The notes beneath the pieces are model-generated. The model ran no database searches. It was given only the letters and a program-made list of their open reading frames with translations, and was not told where the DNA came from. This document shows, one piece after another, positions 23,712-34,413 of a DNA stretch of 64,000 bases. The position numbers were made by a program, and so were the translations under genes. The stretch is taken from positions 47,661,053 through 47,725,052 of the forward strand of contig CM060732.1 of the NCBI GenBank assembly GCA_030704615.1. The letters are read 5' to 3'. The stretch is from Takakia lepidozioides. Its lineage: Eukaryota > Streptophyta > Takakiopsida > Takakiales > Takakiaceae. The stretch's first letter is position 1. The number at the start of each line of letters is the position of its first letter.

Positions 23712-26700
23712 TTATTTGCAACGCAAGGTGCAGATATGGCTCCCAAACTCAGAGATGATGTCGACCAAGCCACCATATCCAGCAACCGCTGTCATCTGCA
23801 CCATATTATAAGAGTAAGGAACAAAGAGGGGAACTGGAAGGCTGTGAGTGAGAGGCACACAGATTGAGGCACTCAAAAGACGTGTCATTCCAAGAGATGC
23901 TGAATTTTAAGAGTTTTTCAAACTAGGGTTGCTGGAAATAGGTTGGCGCCTTGGGCGTCTCCTTTGGGCCAGGAAGGCTTTGTTTGATAAATTGCAAAGA
24001 TTTACACCACCTGTACCACCACCAACATCAACGACCTAATCGCTGGCCCCACATAATTCTCTCTTCAGGACTTTACAGTCTATGGATGACCATTGTCCTC
24101 TGCTGCACATGCTTATACAGAGGATTCCGCCTCTCATCCCACAGGACCAAGCAATCAACAAAGAGATCGAGGTATCAATGTAAAATACAACAGGAATCAG
24201 CTGCCTTACTCCAGATGAATGAACAGCGACACTAAATGCAGACAGGGGTGCGCACACGACTTGAGAGAGTAGGCTTCCTCCAAAGCTCCATCGGGACAAG
24301 AGAGGTTGTGCTCCTACGGTCATAATCTGGTCCATCACACAGGAGCCACCCCTCAAAGTGAACGAAAAAACAAATAAATTATTCATAGAATCACAAGTCC
24401 ATGGCCCTTTGAAAGGATATAGTAAAATCGCTTTTCAGTCCAGATGGTCAGCATTTATGAAGCCATAGAATGGCAGCCATTTTGCACAAAAATTCGACAA
24501 CACTTAGCCAACCCAGAAAGAACAAGGGGGCTTAGGCAAGCCACATAGGATGGGGCACCTGGTCATCGGCCACAGTGATTGCTTGAGGGGTTGCTAGCAT
24601 GGAAATTCGAGTGACAGTATCCAGGACTGGTAGACTCCACAATGTCACACAGCCCCCTCCATTGCCACAAACCTACACCATTCCTACAATCATACTCATA
24701 TTCGAGAATATCCTGCAGAACACTCCCTAGTAAATCAACTAGATAACAATACATAACAATGCTCCCATTCACAAAAAATATTCCCTATTAAACCAGCAGA
24801 GAAGACACCCCTTAGTTTGTAAAGACTAACATTTACAGAGTCCCAATGTTTAAAGATCCACTGCCTGCATCTTTCACCTTCATCTATTATACAGCAATGG
24901 GGACTGCCATCAGCTACCCATCAAATTCCCAAACTGTTGTTTGCCTCCAAGAATTTACCAGCCAATTCTCACTTGCGTCCAGGGACAGACAACTGATCCA
25001 TGGTAACTTCTTCTTAAACCTTTTGGTGACTTTCACGGCATTCCATGAGTCCAATGCTGCCACACACTCGCCGTTCCGGCAATCTATCTCCATACCAATA
25101 AAAGAACTGGGATTAAGAGAAAATGGATGGTTGTATGATCTCAACTGCAATATTTCTACTCAAGAATGATATTTTGTGCGTAAAGCCTTCAACAAAAACC
25201 AAGAGCTGTGCCTACAGAAGCCAACTGATTCTGTTAAGACCGCACATGCGACCTCCAAGATAAATGGTCAATGTCATCACATGTCTCTCATGAATGGAGT
25301 GTGCCTAGTCAGGACACTATGACTGTGGGGCACGGAAATAAGAGAAGGCATGCAAAACAGCAGGAAAATCCTTAGTTCCTAATATTACTTCTGCTCAACA
25401 AATACACGTGCTATACAAGCTGTGACATCAAAATCCACCAAAACCACTGACAATGTAATTGAGACTTTTTCGTTTGTGTTAGCATGGTTTACTACTGCCA
25501 GGTCACGTGAGCCAAAGAATGAAGAGTACCCCAGATTCGTACGGTCCCATCTTCAGATCCAGTTACCACCTGCAAAAACAGAGAGGCCTCTCGACATGAC
25601 ATATATGGATTTGTTTGGCCTAGATGCAGTAACTCAGAATGCCACTCACAATTGAAGGCACAACTGCTAGGTAGATCTCATGGTGTGCTTCTAAGCAAGA
25701 ATCCCCAGGGTGGCACTTCTGTGGTCACCATGCCTTCCTATTGTCCCACGACAACCTGCTTTAGGTGACCCTTATTTCCTAATTTCTTTGCCCACTGCCC
25801 TCAGCAAGCATGATATTGATGGCTAATAATGTATGAAGTCCAGGATACCTGATTGTGGGATGGCCGGGAAGCTATACAGTGCAAATAACCGGAGTGGCCT
25901 TGAAATACCAGAGTGTTTTGGCCTGTTTCCTGCATTTGTTACAGACCATTAATGCAAACTACAAAGATACCACCGACTAAGAGGACGTGGGAAGAATGGA
26001 GTAGAGTCCAACTGCCAAAAATCCTGTAGGCACAGGAAGATATGGTGGGAGAGGGACGTAAACACTAGGAGGGACAGAGAGACAGGACTGTGGGTCAATG
26101 TTAAACCATGAACTCAAGAAGTTCCTTCGGCTAACATTGATGAAGGAATACAGGAGGGTGACAGGAGCCTGAGAGGTCACATACGACCATAAAAGACAAA
26201 CACAAATTGCAGTGCAGATCCTATGAAGTATGAGAAAGCTCACCATGTCCCATGCATATGCACATCCATCACCAGCAGCAGAAAAGAGGCACCCACGCTG
26301 TTCCCCACCAGAAAACAAAACCCTGTCAAAATTATGAATGCAACATCGAAATTTGGCCACTAAGTGCTTCACGGCAAGAGCTACAAGCATGGGAATCTGA
26401 AAGCGTGCTTCATAATAAGAAAACACTTGCAGAAAATCATTAATCCTCCTCAAATGTTTGTAAACCACAAGCATTAATCCTAGTTTAGAGGGCAATCAAA
26501 CAGTCATCCTTAGTTAATCTACACAGAAAAGCAATGTGCATGGCATGGCACCTGTGTATCTGCAGCAAGAGCATTGGTCTCTGGAATGGGAGACAGTGCA
26601 CTCAGCCGGCCCCTGGCTTGCACACATGCACGGACAGCAAACCACTTAGCAAAAAGGACATTCCTTCCTTCACTTCAGCCAAAAATTTCAAAGCTACGCC

Positions 26701-28982
26701 TACTGAGAAACTGATAAAACAGCAGATTCAACTGTTCACTGGGACACATCCAAATCCCATAAGTATCCTGGAGAAATACGAGAAAGAGAAAGACACAACA
26801 GATATTAAAAAACTACATCCAAATAGAAGGGGCAGTAGGTATTGAGATCAGAGGGGAGTTTACCTTCGCTGAGGATTCCGGAAATCTAAGGCAGGTACCA
26901 GCTTTCTTGCTACAGATTTTCCAGCCACAATGCAAATTTAAATAACAAATCAGCTCCACGAATGCAAAGAAGAGGCCATCTAAACTTGGGAAACTGAATC
27001 TGAGACTCATACTCCTGTTGAATATCTTAATACATACATCTAACACAAGTACCAAATGTGTATTTCATTTCCATGTGGCTGCTGCTCTCTTTTTGTCCTA
27101 GCATTTTTGGGGACAGAGAAAAAATAATGGAACCCCTTTTGGAACTGATAAGCAAAATGGAGTGATCATGGACTCACGAAGGCACATCCTGGCATGGCAA
27201 TAAAAGCCCAAGGGTGCTAAACTCCAACACGAAGAAGTCAAACAAAGTTCAACTCTAATCTATTAGTGTTTAAGTAGTACTATAGTGACTAACCTGATAA
27301 GTCTCTGCCGTGCAGGTTTTCCTCGATCTCATTCCAGCGCCAGCCTTGAATGCGTCCATCATCCCCACAACTGCACAACTAACAACTCCACATTTGTGCA
27401 TAAGACTTCCTTTTTTTCACACATGTTTGTGTTCTTGTGTTGGTTGGCTACTCTATCTATCAGAAAGACTGTTGGAACCTCTATTCTATAAAGCTGACAT
27501 CCATTGTCTGCATCAGTAGGAGTCAATAGGTTTCGACTGCAAATAGAGTCCTTGTGGATATATGTTTAGCCTACTGTAATGTTGCGTCCTCCTGGGGATT
27601 TCTGCTCCTCTCCCTCTACCAAACAATAAGAGGACATCCACAAACAGCTGCAAGTTACTGTACAGAGAGATTTGAACCTGAAGTGATAAGCATTTTTTTC
27701 CACTCCCAGATGGTTGCATTGACACCCACCTCAAAAGCAGAGCATCCCCATAAATGAGCAGGTCGTACGCTGGACCATTGTGTTTTCCGATGACAATCAA
27801 GGGCTCTGCAGCTGCTGGACTGCATTGTCATCCAATCCCGTCCCATTCCATGCCCTACCATCAACGCCGCCTCCTCAAGCATCACTGAAGCATTGCGCCA
27901 CAATCGAAGCTGTGCCAGAATTGTTGGGAAAGAGTGGAAGCACTTGTATATGATGGTACTATCTTTCATACCCAGACTATTAAGGAACTATGAAGGGACA
28001 GAATTTGTTCAGCAATGAGGACTTTAACCCTTGCATACATGCAGCAGATAGCGTAGAATCTAACTGTCCATGCTTGAGTAAGGTGGAATGATTGCCGTTC
28101 AGAAGAGCTCAAACGCCAAGAGTTCGAAGGAAGGTAAAACTTGAAGTAGCCCCAAGTAGAAGGCTGACCTTTGTGGTTGGCTTTCATCTAACTTCAGCAG
28201 CTACACACCACCAACCACGATACACACTGTGTAGTTATATACACCAAGATCTGCAACTAGTAATGTCGAACTTGCATTGGCACCCAAACCCAGAACACTC
28301 CTTATCTCATACGTACAGTTACATAGTGTTCATGCCCCATGCACCTGCTGTTCCACAGCTCTGGAATATTGTTGGGATGCAGCCCAACATGACTGTGAGA
28401 GAGCATAAAAAGGTCAAACTTTGCAGTCAACTGACGTAGGTGATGAGTTCAGAAAAAACCCAGAGGAAGGCAACCGTCACAAAACCCCAAGTCATAAGAT
28501 GCAAGCATAACATTGATGCTCCAAGAAACAACGTCCATTCAGCTACTGCACCCTCTTAACTTGGCATTGATAAACAAGCATTCGGCACCCCAGCATTGAA
28601 GAACCACTTTGGTTTCACAGAGAATGAGGATCGAAGGGAGTTTCAGCTGTATGAAAAAATCACATCGTTGAAAGAGATTGGACCAGAAGTCGATATGATA
28701 TGAGCAGTGGCAGTCAGACAAATAAGATGGACGCTAGAGCCGACAAGAGAACGAATACAAAGAAAACGAATTTCGGAGAAAAACAGCAGCACCAACCTGG
28801 GACGACGACGCGATCGAGAAGAGTGCCACGCTGCCATTGCTGGAAGCGGTGGCAACCATAGTCGGGATTGGGGAGGAGGAGGGTACAAACTCGGCAGCAA
28901 AGACGGTGCGAGAATAGACCTCTCTCTCCCCTGCAATCCCCGCCCGGTACTCCTCTTCTCGCCATTCTCTGCAGTCTCCCAT
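23712..28982 (-). CDS. THO6: THO complex subunit 6 (DWA1-like WD40 protein)
   Basis: Twelve minus-strand exons give 346 aa: 28793-28982, 27730-27805, 27294-27370, 26864-26885, 26552-26612, 26244-26297, 25849-25929, 25530-25569, 24959-25083, 24559-24672, 24210-24326 and 23712-23795. All use GT-AG and keep frame. WD40 landmarks in order are RTVFAAEFVPSSSPI, HNGPAYDLLIYGDALLLSCG, DDGRIQGWRWNE, SALSPIPETNALAADTQ, LFSAAGDGCAYAWD, LVFQGHSGYLHCIASR, VVTGSEDGTVRIWD, ISCLSLDASENWLVCGNG, IMTVGAQPLLSRW and AVAGYGGLVDIISEFGSHIC. The match to Arabidopsis THO6/DWA1 (367 aa) runs along the whole length. THO couples transcription to mRNA export. DWA1 is also a DDB1-CUL4 substrate receptor that lowers abscisic acid signalling. 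The fourth exon is only 22 nt. Its neighbour on the plus strand starts 620 bp away, head-to-head. Confidence 0.93.
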
Positions 28983-29324
28983 CTCTCTCGCCAGCTGCTC
29001 CCTCACCTCCTCCTTCCTGCCTGTACGATCAGACAGGAACAAGTCTGACCTCGAGAAGAGGCTGCAAAATGATCAAACCCTAGTCCCACTTTCTTTTTTG
29101 TGGATGGATCATGGACCAGAAAAACAGTTTGTGATTCAAAAGCGACAACACGTGGATGCCTTTGTACACAGAGGTACTGTCAGGCTCGAGAAAAGAACTA
29201 TCACGTGATACACTCCCCCACGGCCCACATACGTAACGATCTGTACTACAACAGACGTAACCAATCTGAGAGGCAAGCCCCACATGACCTGAGGGCGTTC
29301 TCACTTCTCTCACGCTTGGTCGGG
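28983..29324. promoter_or_regulatory. Shared upstream region of THO6 and the SCP-like gene
   Basis: The start codons of THO6 (28982, minus) and the SCP-like gene (29602, plus) are 620 bp apart, so their promoters must lie here and may be shared. A CACGTG-type element is not obvious. ATCACGTGAT at about 29199-29208 is a palindromic G-box-like core. No clear TATA box is seen on either strand. Confidence 0.4.
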
Positions 29325-29480
29325 ATGTAACAGGAAGCTGGGTGTGTTGGATGTGGATGTGGCTGTTGTTGGGTAGAAATTATAAGTAGGGGCAGCTACT
29401 TCCGGAGCCCAATCGTGTGAAGCTTGGGGAAGTTTTACTGTAGTTCTTACTCGGTGGTGGTATGGAAGTGGCTGCTCTTT
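29325..29480 (+). pseudogene. Degenerate duplicate of SCP-like exon 1
   Basis: This stretch aligns with the real first exon and the start of its intron (about 29613-29800) at a constant offset of about 288 bp. GGAAGCTG...TTGGATGTG matches GGAAGCTG...TTGGATGTG, and TTCCGGAGCCCAATCGTGTG matches CTCCGGAACCGCATCATGTG. Both continue GAAGCTTGGG and then TTCTTAC. In the copy the motif reads LDVDVAVVG followed by a stop, so it cannot encode the same protein. It probably lies in the promoter or 5' UTR of the intact copy. Confidence 0.6.
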
Positions 29481-29601
29481 TGCCGTCTTGTAGACCAGGA
29501 ATATGGGGATCGGTGGCGTCGACTGCCCATTGCAATCAAGAAGATTGTGCTTGATGGGGAGAACTGTAGGGAGTACATAAGTTTACAAAGCAAAGGAGGA
29601 G

Positions 29602-32600
29602 ATGACAGATCAATCAAGCAGGAAGCTGCTCGTTTTGGATGTGAACGGGCTGCTGGTGGCTACTTACCATAAGCAGGAACAGCTGCCTCCGGAACCGCAT
29701 CATGTGAAGCTTGGGAATTTTTTTGGTACGTTCTTACTGGTGTTCTGATGTTGCTGGTTGTTTTTTTCTGGCCTTTGAAGACCAGGGAGTGGACCTGATA
29801 GAGCCTTTCGAAGGACCAACCCTGATACTAGTCCAACTGTTTGTAGAATTACTGTCCTTGTAGAATTACCGTTGTTGCAATCAAGGAAAGTTCTCCCGCT
29901 GTCATCACAGAACTCGAAGATCAGCAACACCTGGGTCATCATATAGCAGGGAATACATCGTAGAGTAGTGGCCAAGAGTTTGTAGCGGAATGCAGATGCC
30001 TACAAATTATCCATCAAGAGTTTGTTTGATGCTTTATGTTTAGGTTTTCTAATACCCAACTTGTCCCTTCATGTTTCAGTTTACAAAAGACCCTCATGTG
30101 ATGAGTTCCTGCAGTTCTGTCTCAAAAACTTCCTGGTGGGAATTTGGTCCTCAGCAAGAGAGTAAGTTACTTACCTTTTGGAATAGCCCGGAAGCTTTTT
30201 TTAAAAAGATGTTCTTGTTGCATTTAGGAGAGTGATGAGGTGCCAGTGCACTCATATCTGCTGTTGTGTGGTAACAATAAAGGACAAGGGGAGCATAGAA
30301 ATAGGACCTGTTATGTTTGGACTGTTTTCATCTGCCAAGGCAAATAGATGTAGGGACTGTGTTGCTGTTGACAAGGATGTCCACTTGCTGAGATGATTGG
30401 TAGTACTTGTAAGCAAAGGAAAAGCCTGCAACGAATCATACTTTGTTTTTCACCCTTGTGGCTCTGAACATGTTGAGGGTGGGGTTGTTAGGTGTTCATG
30501 ATGCCTGAGTGAAGTCTTGCATGTTTGGACAGGCACAATGTCAAGAAGTTGGTGGAATACGTGTTTAAGGACATGAAACACCAGCTTGCATTTTCCTGGG
30601 TTTGGACACTCTTCTTTTTTTCCTGTTTGACCACGGACAAGCTAGAATTAGTGGTAGTGTAATTCTGTGTCTTCCTCCAGCTAGTGAAGTCATCCAGTTT
30701 GCAAGTGTACCAGGGCAGGGGTATGGTCACAGTTGGTGCTTGGGTCAGCACATGTGGCATTCTGCCACCGGGCTAGTCAAGCACACATGATTTGGAGTTT
30801 ACTGTCAGTACCTTGTCCAGCCCTGATGGTCTTTGAGGTGGTAATATCAACTCTTTTAGTGGTGCCAGAACATTAGCAAGGACCAATCAAAATGCAGCCT
30901 GGCCATGTGCATGGCTGGGATGTTTCTTGGGCAGTTTGTCATTGTTTGGCTTAGAAAACTTCCTTCTATGGTGACCTTTTTTGGGGAAGATGCAGATTGT
31001 ATTGTGTACAGAAAGCATAAATTGAAAGATAGTCACATTGATTTTGTTGTACTTGCATCTACGTGCAGCATTTCTGAAGTTGTTCTGCTGTCGGATATTT
31101 GCAGCATCAGACAGACTGCACTCATACAGGATATATGCACCCTGAAAACAAGGATAAACCTGTCTTTTTGAAGGAGCTGTCAAGGTTGTGGGAAACTTTC
31201 AAGCCTGGTGAATATGGACCATCCAACACCCTGCTTGTGGATGATTCCCCCTATAAAGCCCTCCGGAATCCTGTATGTTGACTTCACTCTGCTATGGTCT
31301 AGTAGATTGCAAACTTTGTCTGCTATAGAGAATGTACTCATTAGACTTTGCTACGCGCTTCTCTGCTTTAGAGCATGGAAGACATGCCTATCCTCTGTGT
31401 CACAGAGAATTGCATCAGAAGATGAAAGGTGTTATCATGCAGGATTCTGTAATTGTCACGTGACTACTGTGTTTGGTGCATGTATGCAGCCACATACGGG
31501 TATTTTCCCTCGAACATACACAGCACATGACTCAGCTGATAACTTTCTAGGTAAAGTACTGTTAGAACCATGTTGATCATTGCTCTGCCCTTTCTCTCAG
31601 TTGGGTAGGTTGAATTTTTCTTTTCATATGTACTTCGAGTGGCTTGCGCACATAATTGCTGCTAATAAGGTCTAAAAATGATGGGGGGCTGTTTGTTCAC
31701 AGGCGGGGTTTTGCGTGCGTATTTGGAGGGACTTCATGACGCTTTGGATGTGCAAAAGTATGTGGAGAAGAACCCTATAGGTGAGCCGAGCATCACGTCA
31801 TCGAGCCCACTTTGGAAGTTTTACAGCTGCATTAGTAACCTGGAAGATTGTGTGACTTCCACAGCCAAGGTGGTTGAAAGTGTAACTAATGCAGTGACTT
31901 CCTGGAATCAGCACACTCCAGCTAACAATGATCTGCAGTTGCCATCACTTGTGCGGGTGCCAGAACGTCCACCATCAGGTGAGTGCAATCAGGACATCTG
32001 CAAGTTTCCAGCCATTGGACAGAAAGTTGAAGACAAGGAGCATGTGAGCTTTAGCTATCAGCAGACAGTTGTGTCGAACAAGCAAACTGCTAAGAGGGAG
32101 GGATGGGAGCATCCTTGTCAGAGAGAAAGGAAAAGGCCCTGGGGAAACCCAGAAAGTTATGATTCTAAGGTTATAGCCAGACAATCTGGCTCTCTTGGGG
32201 TCCTATGGCCATGGAGGAATGAAAATGGCATGAATGCGAAGGAAACCAGGGAGTCTTTCCCATCACCCAGAGACAGAACTGGTCAAGGTGCTGTCATACA
32301 TGAGGAGGCGGGCAGGCACTCTGAGAATCATGTGGATGCAGAGAGGCGTTATCGGGAAAGCAGCTCAATCACTAAGCGTGGAAGAGTTGGACGGCAGGTT
32401 TCCTGGGAGCCCCACAGCAACACTCAACCTGAGCTGCCATGTTGGGATGGCAACAGATGGTATCGCGGTCCCAGAGGAGAAGGTGGGACTCGGAGTGGCT
32501 GGGTGCCCAATGTGGAACCAGTGCAGCCAGGCTGGGAGGCATTGGATGGCAGTCCAAGAGGACTCACCAGGAGTGGCTGGGAGACCAGCAGCAACTCCCA

Positions 32601-33540
32601 ACTAGTGCAGCTGTATGGCAAAGAGCGGGAGAGCTTTCCTGCAGCAGAAACTGGGAATTCCCGGGAGTTCAGCTGCAACACCCAACCGGTGGAGCCACGC
32701 TGGGATGGCCAGAGATTGAGTAGCGCTCTGGGACGAGAAACTGGGAGTGGCTGCGAATCCAGCAGCAACGTCCAACTGGCGCAGCCATGTTGGGATGGCA
32801 AGGCGTGGGGTATGGTTCCTAGAGCAGGAACTGAAAGCTCCTGGGAGCCCAGTAGCAACGTCCAACTGGAGCCGCCATGTTGGGATGACAAGGCATGGGG
32901 TATGGTTCCTAGAGCAGGAACTGAAAGTTCCTGGGAGCCCAACAGCAACATCCAACTGGAGCAGCCATGTTGGGATCGCAAGGTGTGGGGTATGGTTCCC
33001 AGAGCAGGAACTGAAAGTTCTTGGGAGCCCGGCAGCAATATCCGACCGCTGCAGCCATGGCGGGATGACAAAAGATGGAGTAGCATCTGGCCTGGAGATA
33101 GGAATGGCAAGGGATGTGATAGAAGGCCTGGAAAGGAAGTTGGTAGTGCCGTGGAGCCCAGCTGCAACGCCCAACCAGTGTACTCTTGGCATAAGTTTTC
33201 CGGGAATGATCTTGGAGATAGGAATGGCAAGGGCTGTGATAGAAGGCATGGAAAGGAAGTTGGTAGTGCCTTGGAGCCCAGCCGCAACGCCCAACCACCA
33301 GTGTACCCTCGGCATAACATTTCCAGGAATGATGTGAGCACTCAGTTTTACATGACAGGTTTTGAGAAGAGCAGGGATAGACATCCGAGAGGTGACTTCA
33401 ATAACAGGTTCAGGCAGGCTGGAGTTGAAAGTTTTGTTCCATCCAATGGTAAGCAGGGCAGGTGGGATGTTGAGTACAATCATGGAGGGACAAATGGATT
33501 TAGGCCTCCACCGTCGCAAAGGAGGAACTCCATACGGTAA
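29602..33540 (+). CDS. FCP1/SCP-like phosphatase-domain protein with WG/GW-rich repeat tail
   Basis: Exons 29602-29725, 30080-30161, 30533-30599, 31105-31272, 31490-31550 and 31703-33540 keep frame and give 779 aa. Residues 1-215 form a plant NIF/FCP1-homology domain: RKLLVLDVNGLLVATYH, then VYKRPSCDEFLQFCLKNFLV, GIWSSARE and KDMKHQLAFSW. QTDCTHTGY, NTLLVDDSPYKALRNP and LEGLHDALDVQKYVEKNPIG follow. The family dephosphorylates proteins such as the RNA polymerase II tail through a DxDx motif. Here the first Asp (D13) is kept and the second is Asn, as in the plant DxNGLL subgroup, so activity is doubtful. The remaining 560 residues are disordered-looking and rich in Arg, Ser, Gly and Trp, with about ten repeats. 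The start at 29602 is the first ATG after an in-frame stop; an extra 5' exon is possible. Confidence 0.85.
32380..33310 (+). repeat. Coding tandem repeats (~90 bp, ~30 aa) in the SCP-like tail
   Basis: About ten imperfect units of 26-40 residues share a core SSNxQLxxPCWDxKAWGMVP followed by RAGTESSWEP. Three successive units (about 32755-33030) are nearly identical, with a 90-bp period. Outer units are diverged or carry a different second half (DRNGKGCDRRxGKEVGSA, twice). The array keeps frame throughout, which argues for selection on the protein. Long minus-strand open frames opposite it are a by-product of the repetition. Confidence 0.85.
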
Positions 33541-34413
33541 GAATGGAAGTTGGATGACTTGGGGTGAGAATATCGAAATTCAGCTTCAAAGGTATTTTAA
33601 GGATGTACAACGTAAATCTTTGGGACATGCGAGTGTGCTCCACTGGGGGAAGAGGGTCTACAAGTGTAATGACTCCATATGCAACGTGCGTGCCAAATTT
33701 GGGAGCGATCAAAATTCATTTGGACCCAAAACCACAGTTTCTTGATGCAACCTCTTCAAGGGCCTATGAAGGTAGCCATCTTGGGGGACATGGCGCATGG
33801 TGGCAGTCACAGGGCTGGCCACTGAAGAATACCGGGATGAGGCTTCCACGAACTGCGGCCCCAAGTGGACGTGAAGAAGCAGGACACATGCAGCTTTGCA
33901 TGTGCATGGGTTCAGTAGATTCTTTTAATGTTTTTGACATTGCCTATTCATCTAGTCCACATGCAACTTTCCACGAGGTTCATTCATTATCAAATGGAGG
34001 ACTACTACACACTCTGTAATTTTGCCATTAATCTTCGAATGCAGATGGTTATACAGCAGAACCATTTATGGAAGTCAGTACTATGGGTTGAGAGTTTAAA
34101 CCTTCCAAGATTGTCACCTTTTCCTGGCCAGTCCAGTCAGATTGCAGACTGAGGCTGCTTTCATGAACATCAATCAAAACACAAAGTCACAATCTCTGCC
34201 TGCAAGGGAAAGCGAGTCCATGCAGTTCTTTATTTTAATAGACACCAATTTTCAGCTTCTTGTGTACTTCCTGAGTACACAGTCACAGGACTACCTCCAC
34301 ACAGGAAAAGCTCTCACCCGGTTTTTGTGGGTTACTTTCTTCAGATTTCTATACAAGAGCATTAGGATGCTGTTCTTGACATACGGTGGTTTGGTCTCAA
34401 TCTGGTAAGACCC
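33541..34413. other. Convergent 3' region between SCP-like gene and RLCK
   Basis: The two genes converge here and both 3' UTRs should lie in these 870 bp. A plus-strand open frame at 33564-34019 has no recognised domain. Confidence 0.4.

Noticed and set aside
28797-28982. THO6 exon 1 ending at CAG^GTTGGT
   Set aside because: That phase-0 donor would put the next exon into an immediate stop; the donor four bases further (28793) gives the conserved VEP and keeps frame.
32424-33519. Two overlapping 305-codon minus-strand open frames
   Set aside because: They lie opposite the SCP-like repeat exon and exist only because the repeat period is a multiple of three. Their sequence has no domain, and the plus strand is clearly coding by homology and splicing.
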